Below are positions 45,475 to 56,677 of a stretch of DNA of 64,000 bases, piece by piece. The translations under genes and the position numbers were made by a program. Every line of letters begins with the position of its first letter. Position 1 is the first letter of the stretch. Origin of the DNA: Armatimonadota bacterium (GTDB lineage Bacteria > Armatimonadota > UBA5829 > DSUL01); contig JADLDK010000041.1 of the NCBI GenBank assembly GCA_020846715.1, positions 59,334-123,333 of the forward strand, written 5' to 3'. The notes below the pieces were generated by a model. That model was given only the letters and a program-made list of their open reading frames with translations, was not told the DNA's origin and made no database searches.

Positions 45475-46395
45475 ATGTTTGATATCTCGCGCAAAATCTT
45501 TACTGCCAGACAGGCTACGGCAGAGGCAACGCTGACAATCGCCGCTTCAACGCGAGACGCCATCGCGCGCGGACAAGTCCCCAAAGGCGATCCTCTTTCC
45601 GTAGCTCGCGTCGCTGCGATTCAGGCAGCAAAGAACACATCGCAGATTATCCCCTACTGTCATCCTTTGCCAACCGAATACGCAGGCGTGGAGTTTGAAG
45701 TGGGCGAGAAAAGCATCCGTGTACAGGCAACCATAAAGACGACCTACAAAACCGGCGTCGAGGTGGAAGCGCTCACCGCAGCATCCGTTGCCGCGCTCAC
45801 GCTGTACGACATGCTGAAAATGCTGGATGACACGATGGAGATACAGAGTGTCCGGCTCATCAGCAAGAAGGGCGGAAAGGGCGACTTTCGCGACAATTTC
45901 GACAGAGAGCTGTCGGCAGCGGTGTTGGTGATGTCGGATACGGTCTCATCGGGGCAAAAGGAGGACAGATCGGGAAGGCTTATTGTGGATCGTCTGCAGC
46001 ATGAAGGGCTCCGAGTTGAAGAATACCAGGTGATTCCTGATGATACGGACGCAATTCGAAGAGCCTTGGAACGATTTGCGGATGAGCTGCATCTCGATCT
46101 GATTGTCACAACCGGTGGCACCGGTTTCAGTCCCCGCGACACTACTCCTGAAGCGATGAATGGACTGTTTGACCGGGAGATTCCGGGAATTGCGGAAGCG
46201 CTGCGAGCTTACGGCCAGGAGCGAACGCCCTACTCTATGCTTTCCCGCGGGCGCTCAGGTATTCGCGGAAACTCCCTGATCATCAACCTGCCAGGCTCTT
46301 CCAACGGCGTTTCAGAGTCCCTGGACATGCTCTTCCCGGCAATTCTGCACGCCTTTCCCATGCTTTGGGGCGGAAAGCACCCACCAGAACACTGA
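45475..46395 (+). CDS. moaC: MoaC-MogA/MoaB fusion (cyclic pyranopterin monophosphate synthase + molybdopterin adenylyltransferase)
   Basis: 306 aa. Residues 1-~140 are MoaC: IIPYCHPLPTEY (58-69), YKTGVEVEALTAAS (91-104) and KKGGKGDF (131-138). Residues ~147-306 are a MogA/MoaB fold: VLVMSDTVSSGQKEDRSG (150-167) and TTGGTGFSPRDTTPEA (212-227), LPGSSNGVSE. One protein thus covers an early and a late step, forming cyclic pyranopterin monophosphate and adenylylating molybdopterin. The usual N-terminal strand of MoaC is shortened. AGGAGAA precedes the ATG. mobA follows after 4 bp. Such fusions are known in some lineages. Confidence 0.94.
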   Translation: MFDISRKIFTARQATAEATLTIAASTRDAIARGQVPKGDPLSVARVAAIQAAKNTSQIIPYCHPLPTEYAGVEFEVGEKSIRVQATIKTTYKTGVEVEALTAASVAALTLYDMLKMLDDTMEIQSVRLISKKGGKGDFRDNFDRELSAAVLVMSDTVSSGQKEDRSGRLIVDRLQHEGLRVEEYQVIPDDTDAIRRALERFADELHLDLIVTTGGTGFSPRDTTPEAMNGLFDREIPGIAEALRAYGQERTPYSMLSRGRSGIRGNSLIINLPGSSNGVSESLDMLFPAILHAFPMLWGGKHPPEH

Positions 46396-46399
46396 GACT

Positions 46400-46990
46400 G
46401 TGGCGATAGTTATTCTGGCGGGTGGGTTCAGCAGGCGGATGGGAAGTGACAAGGCGACGCTGGATATTGGGGGACAGACGGTGCTGCAGTCGCTGGTGGA
46501 CAGATTTCACGCCGTCTCTGGAGAAGTGATTGTGGTTTCGCGGGAGGATCAGGCTCTGAGCGTGAGAGGGGCGAAGATCGTCCGTGACAACTATGCGAAT
46601 GCCGGCCCCGTAGCGGGTTTGCATGCGGGGCTGGTGGCGGCTGAGGAGACCGTGAACTTTGTCATCGGCTGTGACTACCCTTTTGCCAGTAGAGAAGTCG
46701 CCAGAGCTCTGATCGGCGCTGTCGGACCACGGCTTGCGGCAGTGCCTGAAATCGGCGGACGGCTGCAACCGCTCTCTGCCGCCTACAGCAGATCCTGTCT
46801 GCCGGTTATCGAAGCTTTCATTGAATCTGGCAGACGACGGCTGACTGACCTGGTTGAAGAGATGAGTTGCGTGCGCGTCAGCGAGGAAGATATGAAGCGC
46901 ATAGATCCAACGCTGCAGAGCTTTCTGAACGTTAATACTCCTCAGGATTACGCAAAAGCGCTGGAGATCCTTGCTGGTTCATCAGAATGA
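46400..46990 (+). CDS. mobA: Molybdenum cofactor guanylyltransferase
   Basis: 196 aa, GTG start. The nucleotidyltransferase signature LAGGFSRRMGSDK (6-18), AGPVAGLHAGL and VIGCDYPFAS define MobA-type enzymes, which attach GMP to molybdenum-molybdopterin to give the bis-MGD cofactor of DMSO-reductase-family enzymes such as the one at 51475. The last 59 bp overlap the end of the oppositely oriented moeA gene. Confidence 0.93.
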   Translation: MAIVILAGGFSRRMGSDKATLDIGGQTVLQSLVDRFHAVSGEVIVVSREDQALSVRGAKIVRDNYANAGPVAGLHAGLVAAEETVNFVIGCDYPFASREVARALIGAVGPRLAAVPEIGGRLQPLSAAYSRSCLPVIEAFIESGRRRLTDLVEEMSCVRVSEEDMKRIDPTLQSFLNVNTPQDYAKALEILAGSSE

Positions 46991-48218
46991 TGGGAACACT
47001 CTCCCCCGGCGCAACATCCCCGCGCTCTGACTCGATCACCGCGTAACAGTTGGCTCCGGTCATCGAGCTGAGTTGATGTGAGCCTTGCGCGCGAGTTGGC
47101 AGGACGCTCAACCTGTCACCGACTTTCGTGATCACGGCCCGGACATACTCCTCGCGTCCGGGGACGTGGGAAATCGGCCGTTCTGCAACAGCCTCCAGAG
47201 CCTGCGGCAGCAGACGGCAATGCCCACCCATTTTCCGCAATGCCGGGCCCACAAATAGATCGAACGTCACCAGGGAAGACACTGGATTGCCGGGAAGTCC
47301 AAACAACGGCACAGAGTTGATCTGCCCGAAAGCAAACGGCTTTCCGGGCTTGACAGCGACACGCCAGAAGTTGATGTCCCCCGTGGCGCTCAGCACGTCT
47401 TTCACAATGTCAGCCTCACCAACCGACACACCTCCACACGTTATGATGGCGTCTGCCTCCAGACTCGCCGACTCAAGCGCCGCCCTCAGCTTATCCGCAT
47501 CGTCGGGCACGTGAGCTACCGAGGCGACTTCTACGCCGAGAGCCAGAACCTGTCCCAGGGTGGAATAGCGATTGCTGTTGCGAGTCTGCCCGGCAGCTGG
47601 CATTTGTGAGGCTTCGACGATCTCGCTGCCGGTGGTTATGAGGGCGATGCGCGGGCGGCGAAAGACCGTCGGGTGAGTGTATCCCACGCCTGCCATCATT
47701 CCCATCTCAGCCGGACGAATGACAGATCCGCGGCCGACAACAATGTCTGCGCGGCGCACGTCTTCCCCAGCGCGCCGGACGTTCTCGCCCGGATCGACCG
47801 GACACAACACGTGCACGGACTCGCGAGAATCTGAGTGTGTGTCTTCAACCATAACCACGGAGTCGGCGCCGGGTGGCAGCGGTGCGCCCGTCATAATCCG
47901 CACAGCTTCCCCCTGCCCTATTGCCCCGGAAAAGACCACTCCGGCCAACTCTGTGCCTTTGACCCTGAGCGCAACAGGAGTGGACTTTGAAGCGTAAACC
48001 AGGTCCCCGGAGCGCACCGCATACCCGTCCATTGCAGAGTTGTCAAAAGCGGGGATGTCAATATCCGCTCTGACGTCTTCGGCTGTCACCCGCCCGAGAG
48101 CTTCATCCAGACCGATGATTTCGATACCGAGAGGTTGAATACGCTCCAGAACCACTTTCTGCGCGGACTCAACTGAGAGAAGGACGCCAGACGGGATATG
48201 AGAATCACTCTTGGTCAT
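46932..48218 (-). CDS. moeA: Molybdopterin molybdotransferase
   Basis: 428 aa. DIPAFDNSAMDGYAVRS, IMTGAPLPPGADSVVMVEDT, ITTGSEIV, CGGVSVGEADIVKDVL and GLPGNPVSSLVTF are conserved MoeA blocks. It inserts molybdate into adenylylated molybdopterin. Opposite in direction to the rest of the island, its final 17 codons lie antisense to the end of mobA. The TauE-like gene lies 11 bp upstream on the same strand, so the two form an operon. Confidence 0.96.
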   Translation of the reverse strand: MTKSDSHIPSGVLLSVESAQKVVLERIQPLGIEIIGLDEALGRVTAEDVRADIDIPAFDNSAMDGYAVRSGDLVYASKSTPVALRVKGTELAGVVFSGAIGQGEAVRIMTGAPLPPGADSVVMVEDTHSDSRESVHVLCPVDPGENVRRAGEDVRRADIVVGRGSVIRPAEMGMMAGVGYTHPTVFRRPRIALITTGSEIVEASQMPAAGQTRNSNRYSTLGQVLALGVEVASVAHVPDDADKLRAALESASLEADAIITCGGVSVGEADIVKDVLSATGDINFWRVAVKPGKPFAFGQINSVPLFGLPGNPVSSLVTFDLFVGPALRKMGGHCRLLPQALEAVAERPISHVPGREEYVRAVITKVGDRLSVLPTRAQGSHQLSSMTGANCYAVIESERGDVAPGESVPIILMNQQGSPALLRNPEEY

Positions 48219-48229
48219 AGGCGTTCACT

Positions 48230-48958
48230 TCAGTGGCGGAATAACATCATGACACCCAGAGCGGCCAGCAGCGCGAGAATGATGTAGCGAAAAGGACCGG
48301 GTCTGCACTTAGCGGCGGCGGCATCCCCGAGCCAGCTCCCAAGAACGACGGCGGGCAGCAGCATCAGCCCTTTCAGAACGAGAGGCCCGCTGACATGCCC
48401 GGCGATAATATGCCCACTCAGACTCACACAGCCGGTTGTTGCAAAAATGAGATACAGGGCGCTTCGCGCGAGTTTGGGCTCGTGGGTGAGGTGTATATAC
48501 ATGGCGATGGGCGGGCCAGCCGTTCCGAATGCTCCTCCCATAATTCCTCCAGCCAGCCCCATAGAGATTCCCTTCGCGTGTGTAGGCTCACCGAACAGGG
48601 CTTCCTTCACCAGAGCTTGAGCAGCCGCCGAAGCGATAATCACTACGCCAAGAACCCGCAGCGCCCACGTCGCGTCCATACTCGACAGGACGATGACACC
48701 AATGGGCGAGCCGACAGCCGCAGCGCAGATCATCGGGATCATGGCGCGGACATTGACCATCCGGCGATTCATCGTCAACAGAATTGCCGCGCAGGTGGTA
48801 GCTATCAGAATACACAGCGGAACGACTGTGTGCATGTCCCAAACCTGGGACAGCAGTGGCACAGCAAACAGGTTGATGCCAAACCCCGAAAAGCCTTGCA
48901 GGAATGCTGCGCCACCAAGAATCATCAGCGCGATCAGCAGGCCGGTGTCGTATGTCAA
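48230..48958 (-). CDS. TauE/SafE family membrane transporter
   Basis: 242 aa with about seven to eight hydrophobic spans. AFLQGFSGFGINLFAVPLL near the start and GGIMGGAFGTAGPPIAMYIH in the middle are the repeated half-motifs of the TauE/SafE (COG0730) family, which moves sulfite, sulfonates or other small anions. Directly upstream of moeA on the same strand; an anion role linked to molybdate or sulfur supply is possible but unproven. Confidence 0.85.
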   Translation of the reverse strand: MTYDTGLLIALMILGGAAFLQGFSGFGINLFAVPLLSQVWDMHTVVPLCILIATTCAAILLTMNRRMVNVRAMIPMICAAAVGSPIGVIVLSSMDATWALRVLGVVIIASAAAQALVKEALFGEPTHAKGISMGLAGGIMGGAFGTAGPPIAMYIHLTHEPKLARSALYLIFATTGCVSLSGHIIAGHVSGPLVLKGLMLLPAVVLGSWLGDAAAAKCRPGPFRYIILALLAALGVMMLFRH

Positions 48959-49020
48959 AATGGCCCTCTAGTGAAAAGTATTTCTCAATTCGAGCTTTGA
49001 GTGGAGAATACCTGCACACA

Positions 49021-51330
49021 GTGGGAGGAGAGAAGGGTCAGCGCGGCCAACCTGACTGTATTGTGCGTGTTGCAACATTGGCGTTCGCAGCGGTTCTAGT
49101 CCTGACAGCCAGTTTTTGCTCGCCTGGGTTCACCCGTAACCTTCTCAGCAACCCCGGGTTTGAAGGCCGGAGCTCGGGCGGCGGTACTCTGGAGGGCTGG
49201 AGCAGCTATGCAATGGAGGCAGAGCAAGCAAAGTTCTTCTCCACTTCACAGGGGCGCGCTGGCAAGCACAGCGCGGCGATCACGAATGAGGGCGGTGAGC
49301 GCGCGCTCCTGCAATCCTCCCGCATCCCCGTTGTCCCCGGCGAGAAACTAAGCGCAAGCGTCTGGGTGCGCGGCAAGGATTTCGCCGCAGGGCGTGGAGG
49401 TTCGGCGGTATTCACACTCGCGTGTCTGGACAGCGCCGGCCGCTACTTCAACTGGTTCCGCTTCGGTGAAAAGAACGTCGGCGCAACGTGGAGACAACTC
49501 CACGGACAAATGGTAGCGCCGGAGCGAACAGCTTTTGTGGTGATGCAGCTTGGACACAATCACTCCAGCGGAACCCTGTTTTTCGATGACGCATCGCTCG
49601 AAGCCGAACGCGAGATGGTGATCCGGCTTGGCGTACGGGAAGAAATGCGACCCGGGAAAGCCACTATTTCCGCAACGATAATCAACCGAAACCATTGGAA
49701 AGGTCTGGCGAAGCTGACAGTAACAGACGGCAAGGACGAAGGCGGAGAGCTTGTGCGATTATCTGGCGCTGCTCAACAACGCTGCACGGTAGTCGTACCT
49801 TTGGCTTCTGGAGACAGAAAGCTCACGGCCTCTCTGACTGACCCTGCTGGTCAGGTCGTTGCAAGGTCACCCGAGGTGAGCGTACGCGTGCTGAGCGATC
49901 TGGAGATGGACCCACCGGTCCCGACACACTTTTGCCTGGAGGATGGTCAGCCGTATCTGTCCCAGAGGTTGTGGGTGCAGGCTTCGGCACAAGAGCTCAG
50001 AGGCGCAAAAATCCGCCTGGAGATGCGTTCTCCACTCTTTCCAGAGACTCCGCGTGCGGAGGTAGAGGCCAAACCGGGACGCGTGGACATCAGTCTCGAG
50101 GCTCCAGCGAAAACAGCAGATTGGGAACTGACAGCGTCTCTGATCTACCCTGACGGACGCAAGATAGTCTCCTCGCAGGACTGGCACGTCATCACCAGAG
50201 ATCAGGCTCGAGTAGATCTAAACGACACGGGGTTTCCGGTGGTTGGCGGCAAACCGTTTTTTCCGCTCGGTACGTTTAATAGCGGCAAGTACGAGCTGAT
50301 GAAGGAGACCGGATTCAACACTGTGCACGCATGGAACCGCGCCCGCACCACAGGGGGCCTGCATCCGCGACACCAGCCAACGAAGGACTTTCTGGAGGAT
50401 GCGCAAAAAGCCGGAATGATGGCGGTGTTGATGCTTCCGAGTTCGCTGGCGCAGGAGGGAGACTGGCGGGAATACCGGCGCAGAATTCGAATGTTCCGCA
50501 ATCACCCGGCGCTGCTTGCGTGGGACGAAGAGGAGGGCGTGGCGCGCGGCGAAATGAAGCCGGAGCTGCTGGAGAAGATGGTGGCGATTTTGCGCGAGGA
50601 AGACCCGAATCACCCGTTCTGCCTGGCGGATAGCTATGACGTGATCCGCAAGGTTGACAGACGTAACTTCTTCGTTGACCGCCTGATGGATATCGGCATG
50701 TGGTGGTACTATCCGATTCCACTTGAAAACTCAGACGTCTCACCGCTGGATGGTCAGGATCAGCCTTTGCCAACACTGGAGCTGAGACCGCCAATTTTTC
50801 TGGCTGAAGCGCAGACCAAAAAGCCTCTGTGGGTGGGGCTGCAAGCCTACCGCAACAAGAAGCGGCCAGATACGAGGCTTCCGAATCCACAGGAATACCG
50901 GGCGATGGCCTATTTGACACTCATCTACGGCGCAAAGGGCCTGTTCTACTATATGGGGCCGAGCGCAGGGGTTGTCGAAGGGGAGAAGGACCCGCACCCG
51001 TGGGGATACCTGCACACGCTGGCGCCGGAGTTGGCCTCATTGGAGAACGTCCTCACTACTCATCCAGCCTCACCGCCATCTGAAATGGACAGATCGCCGA
51101 TAAGCTCCCGTCTTTGGGAAGTGGGGGGAGAATACACGCTGATCACCGTCAACCGGACGAAATCCGCAGTGAGCACTGAGATCACCGCGCCATATGCGTC
51201 AGTTGTGCGCGTAAAATCAGAAGACAGGACGCTTAAGCCAACTAACAACGTCCTGCGTGACAGCTTTGAACCCTACGGGGTACACATCTACCAGTGGTCA
51301 GGTAAACCGCCTGCGGCCACCTCTGATTAG
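49021..51330 (+). CDS. Large secreted GH-A-like protein with carbohydrate-binding-like N-terminus
   Basis: About 769 aa from a GTG at 49021; ATG 48952 or GTG 49063 are alternatives, and the start is uncertain. A signal segment (VATLAFAAVLVLTASF) precedes a CBM4/9-like domain (LLSNPGFEGRSSGGGTLEGW). Ig-like segments follow (~220-400), then a TIM-barrel-like region beginning with GGKPFFPLGTF and ETGFNTVHAW, with AWDEEEGVARG and YGAKGLFYYMG. This layout is common to putative GH-A hydrolases of the same lineage; no catalytic assignment is firm. It interrupts the molybdenum island. Confidence 0.65.
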   Translation: MGGEKGQRGQPDCIVRVATLAFAAVLVLTASFCSPGFTRNLLSNPGFEGRSSGGGTLEGWSSYAMEAEQAKFFSTSQGRAGKHSAAITNEGGERALLQSSRIPVVPGEKLSASVWVRGKDFAAGRGGSAVFTLACLDSAGRYFNWFRFGEKNVGATWRQLHGQMVAPERTAFVVMQLGHNHSSGTLFFDDASLEAEREMVIRLGVREEMRPGKATISATIINRNHWKGLAKLTVTDGKDEGGELVRLSGAAQQRCTVVVPLASGDRKLTASLTDPAGQVVARSPEVSVRVLSDLEMDPPVPTHFCLEDGQPYLSQRLWVQASAQELRGAKIRLEMRSPLFPETPRAEVEAKPGRVDISLEAPAKTADWELTASLIYPDGRKIVSSQDWHVITRDQARVDLNDTGFPVVGGKPFFPLGTFNSGKYELMKETGFNTVHAWNRARTTGGLHPRHQPTKDFLEDAQKAGMMAVLMLPSSLAQEGDWREYRRRIRMFRNHPALLAWDEEEGVARGEMKPELLEKMVAILREEDPNHPFCLADSYDVIRKVDRRNFFVDRLMDIGMWWYYPIPLENSDVSPLDGQDQPLPTLELRPPIFLAEAQTKKPLWVGLQAYRNKKRPDTRLPNPQEYRAMAYLTLIYGAKGLFYYMGPSAGVVEGEKDPHPWGYLHTLAPELASLENVLTTHPASPPSEMDRSPISSRLWEVGGEYTLITVNRTKSAVSTEITAPYASVVRVKSEDRTLKPTNNVLRDSFEPYGVHIYQWSGKPPAATSD

Positions 51331-51474
51331 CCAGAAACTCTGATATCCGCTGCTTGCTGGCGGAAAAGTGGTTGTCTGTAAGGTGCAGAGCTTGTGCCAC
51401 AGAGTCAACTGTGTGTCTGGCTTTGTGCTAAATGGCACTCCACCCCTGGCGTACAGTCTGGAGAGAGTGAGTCC

Positions 51475-53751
<2,277 letters not shown>

Positions 53752-53770
53752 GCAGCACGCACATCAGACT

Positions 53771-54613
53771 ATGTCCAGACCTGAGCACTCTGATCTGCGC
53801 AAAGCCACTGCCTCCGCACCCGTACTCCAGGTGCGTGAGAAAACCGGCAAGATTGTTGAAGATGCGCTTGTCGTTGAAGAGCCGCTTGAGATTCGCCTGG
53901 GCGGACGAGCTTTCTCCGTCACGATGCGCACTCCGGGGCAGGACTACGATCTCGTGCGAGGCCTGCTCTTCACCGAAGGGATTATTCGGTCGAAGAGCGA
54001 GATCGGAGCCATTCAGTACTGCCACGACGAGAGCAGCGACACCGGCGAGTCCAACATCATCAATGTCCACCTTGCCGGCGTTGAGGTTGCAGACCGGCTG
54101 TGGCAGAGAAATCTGATGGCGGGATCGAGCTGTGGGCTGTGTGGGAAAGCCACTATCGAGGCGCTTTCGGAGGCGGCTTCGCCCGTGAGGTGGAGCGCGC
54201 GCGTACGAGGATCGACTCTCTCTCAGCTTCCGGGCAAGCTGAGAAGCGCACAGGTAGTCTTTGAGCGCACAGGAGGGTTGCACGCAGCGGGCATCTTCGA
54301 CACCAACGGGGAGGCGCTGGCCATCTGTGAAGACATCGGTCGGCACAACGCCACAGACAAGGCCATCGGACGGGGTCTGGACGAAGGGTGGATCCCGGCG
54401 AATGAACCGCTGGTGTTGTTTGTGAGCGGACGGGCCAGCTTCGAGATCGTGCAAAAGGCACTGATGGCCCAGATGGGATTTGTTGCGTCAGTATCCGCCG
54501 CCTCTCACCTGGCGGTTGAGCTCGCGGAGCAAAACAACATTGTCCTGATCGGCTTCCTGCGAGACAGCGCGATGACGGTGTACACCCTGTCAAACCGCGT
54601 CGTCCTCGATTGA
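53771..54613 (+). CDS. fdhD: Formate dehydrogenase accessory sulfurtransferase
   Basis: 280 aa. SSCGLCGKATIEAL with C121 and C124 is the sulfur-relay loop of FdhD, which passes sulfur from a cysteine desulfurase to the molybdenum of FDH-type enzymes. MRTPGQDYDLVRGLLFTEGII and CEDIGRHNATDKAIG are further family marks. It lies 19 bp after the oxidoreductase gene, so it is the dedicated maturation factor. IscS-type partner not seen. Confidence 0.96.
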   Translation: MSRPEHSDLRKATASAPVLQVREKTGKIVEDALVVEEPLEIRLGGRAFSVTMRTPGQDYDLVRGLLFTEGIIRSKSEIGAIQYCHDESSDTGESNIINVHLAGVEVADRLWQRNLMAGSSCGLCGKATIEALSEAASPVRWSARVRGSTLSQLPGKLRSAQVVFERTGGLHAAGIFDTNGEALAICEDIGRHNATDKAIGRGLDEGWIPANEPLVLFVSGRASFEIVQKALMAQMGFVASVSAASHLAVELAEQNNIVLIGFLRDSAMTVYTLSNRVVLD

Positions 54614-54671
54614 CTGCAAAGACGTTTCTTGAACGGGCACTGCCTGCAAAAGCCCGGTTCACCCTGTCCAC

Positions 54672-54712
54672 ACAAGAAAAGCGCTCCAGAGTTGAGTGAA
54701 CCCTGGAGCGCT
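54672..54712 (-). terminator. Rho-independent-type terminator for the 54757-56388 gene
   Basis: AGCGCTCCAG and CTGGAGCGCT form a perfect 10-bp stem over a 13-nt loop; on the minus strand the stem is followed by TTTTCTTG. It lies about 45 bp after the stop of the minus-strand gene. Confidence 0.65.
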
Positions 54713-54756
54713 CGAAGAGATCAGCACAAAGCGTAGAGCCGTTGCTGGAACAGGAA

Positions 54757-56388
54757 TTACTGCATAAAGATGATGCCGTCCCAGACACCGTTCTGATTGG
54801 AATCGACAAACGGCTCACCTTCGTCCCAGCGCCCGTTTGCGTTGGTGTCAGTGAAAACTTCCTGGACGGCACGCATCACCCGGACATTTGAAGCTGGAGA
54901 CGCGCCGGACACCAACTGCCCCGCTGCAGCAGAGCCAATAATCCCTGGCACAATCGCATAGGAGCCTTCGATCCCGGCCAGCGAGAAGCTGCTGAGGACC
55001 TGAACTCTCACCCCCATCTGAAGATTGGTCCCGTCCGGTGAGAATGTGCTGCCGTCAATAACGCCCGACCCATCGTCGATATAGAAGAAGTGCCGCGTGT
55101 CATCGACATAGACAACCTTGCCCCACGCGACTCCATAGCGAGCTATGTTGTTGAGCCCGAACTCACGAGCCCAGCCGTCAGGGTCGGATGTATCCAGAGC
55201 GCGAAAGACACCTGGTTGGGCGACGTAGAGTCTGGCGTCGTTTGGCTCGGGTTCAAGCGGGCCCCACGGGCCCCCGCCGATATTGCCGTTGCGAACGTAG
55301 ATGGGCTTGGGAAGGGCAAACGGGCCGGATGACACATCCACCTGGACGGCGTTAATCTCTTTCTCTCCATTGCGCTTGACGTGCGTCCCGCCGTCGGCTG
55401 TCCTGTCCAGATTACCGACCACATGCACTTTGTCGCCCTGATGTACGGTCAATCCTACAGGCACTCGAACACGGATCGCGTTGGAGTCGTCCTGAATGTA
55501 GAAACAGCGGTCGGTCAACTGGTCGGTTCCCGCAGTCACCACCTTACCTGAAATCTCAATGAGTGTTCCGTTAGCCGTGGCCTTCGCTTCGGCGATCGTC
55601 GCCGGGTTGGCCACCGTGACATCTCCCGTAACAACGATGTTGTCCACCCACATGTCGCCGGGAGCATCCTGATCAGGTATTCCCCGGTTTGAGGTGTAAA
55701 ACGTGATACCACCAATGCGGTCAGGCTGTGTATTTGATACTGTCTTGATAAAAGGTTGTCCACCACTGGGAGTGATTTCTGTCAGCGTCCCACCGCGCGG
55801 CCCAAACCAGATCCGATAGGTCTTGGCCGTCACGTCAGCGTCCACTTTGACAGTGTACCACGTATTCGGCTGGTAGGTTGCAGGACTGAGATCGTTAGTA
55901 ATTCCGGTTGTTTTTGTCTGATAGGAGACGGCCCCCGGCCCCCCACCGATAGAGTAGTACTGCAGCCCCTCGAAAGTTATGCCTGTCGCCCAGTTGGCCC
56001 CCGTTGTCGGCGTGCTTCCGTTGGTCAGGCGCATGCCGAAACCGGCCGTGTTCTGGAAAAAGTAGGCGTCATACTGCGCAACAACGTGTCCACTGGTTAC
56101 GGATGTAAAGCTCCGGTATATCGTGGTATTCAGATTACTCAGTCCGTTGTCGTCGTGGAGCAGCATCACGCGGTTGCCAGATGGCGGCGCGCCGTCAGCA
56201 ACCGTACCGTAAATGTCAACTGCGTTAGCCCTTGCGCCCGACCACCCCGGAGGCAAAGTTGGCGGACTTGCAGTGTTAACCGGATCCAAGTCAAAATTGT
56301 CAGATAACACCGTCACAGTAGCCGCGCCCGCGAACGAGCAGAGCGCCAGCATTGTTGCCAGCGCTACCCCTGTCACCCACTTCTGCAT
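54757..56388 (-). CDS. Secreted multidomain protein: lectin-like, two OB-fold-like domains, EF-hand-like tail
   Basis: 543 aa with signal peptide (MQKWVTGVALATMLALCSFAG to AGAA). The first ~250 residues look like a jelly roll (SDNFDLDPVNT, VAQYDAYFFQN, TWYTVKVDADVTAKTYRIWF, MWVDNIVVTGDV). Two OB-like segments follow: LIEISGKVVTA to CFYIQDDSN, and GVAWGKVVYVDDTRHFFYID then DGSGVIDG. The tail carries DTNANGRWDEGE and DSNQNGVWDG, which fit EF-hand calcium loops and recall dockerin repeats. Possibly a surface or scaffold-bound protein. A LacI-type operator (56464) lies 75 bp upstream. Confidence 0.68.
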   Translation of the reverse strand: MQKWVTGVALATMLALCSFAGAATVTVLSDNFDLDPVNTASPPTLPPGWSGARANAVDIYGTVADGAPPSGNRVMLLHDDNGLSNLNTTIYRSFTSVTSGHVVAQYDAYFFQNTAGFGMRLTNGSTPTTGANWATGITFEGLQYYSIGGGPGAVSYQTKTTGITNDLSPATYQPNTWYTVKVDADVTAKTYRIWFGPRGGTLTEITPSGGQPFIKTVSNTQPDRIGGITFYTSNRGIPDQDAPGDMWVDNIVVTGDVTVANPATIAEAKATANGTLIEISGKVVTAGTDQLTDRCFYIQDDSNAIRVRVPVGLTVHQGDKVHVVGNLDRTADGGTHVKRNGEKEINAVQVDVSSGPFALPKPIYVRNGNIGGGPWGPLEPEPNDARLYVAQPGVFRALDTSDPDGWAREFGLNNIARYGVAWGKVVYVDDTRHFFYIDDGSGVIDGSTFSPDGTNLQMGVRVQVLSSFSLAGIEGSYAIVPGIIGSAAAGQLVSGASPASNVRVMRAVQEVFTDTNANGRWDEGEPFVDSNQNGVWDGIIFMQ

Positions 56389-56463
56389 TGAAGATCTCTC
56401 CTTTCACTCGGCGTCTTTGTCTCACGGCAGATGGTCACGCGCCACGACAAATCGCGCCTACAC

Positions 56464-56475
56464 TAATACGTATTA
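56464..56475. promoter_or_regulatory. Putative LacI-family operator, site 3
   Basis: TAATACGTATTA, a perfect 12-bp palindrome in the 289-bp region between the divergent genes 54757-56388 and 56678. It lies 75 bp before the minus-strand start. Confidence 0.55.
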
Positions 56476-56561
56476 TCCCGCAACAGCAGCCATTTGGTCA
56501 ACAGGATAAATGATCTTGTTTGATGACAATCCGCATTTCTACCTGCATTTTGGTTGAAATC

Positions 56562-56590
56562 TTGACACGAGCGCGACGCAGTCGTAAACT
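56562..56590 (+). promoter_or_regulatory. Sigma70-like promoter for the 56678 PEP-CTERM gene
   Basis: TTGACA, 17 bp, TAAACT. The putative operator at 56594-56605 begins three bases past the -10, over the expected start point, so repression by steric block is plausible. Confidence 0.6.
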
Positions 56591-56593
56591 AGT

Positions 56594-56605
56594 TAATACG
56601 CTTTA
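56594..56605. promoter_or_regulatory. Putative LacI-family operator, site 4
   Basis: TAATACGCTTTA, the least symmetrical of the five sites (CG centre kept). It overlaps the predicted transcription start of the 56678 gene and lies 119 bp from site 3, a distance that could allow DNA looping. Confidence 0.45.
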
Positions 56606-56677
56606 GAAGGAGCCGGCACAGGCTCCAGTCCGTTTTCTGGCAGCAGCCAGAGACGCGAAGAGAAGGAGAGAAAGACA

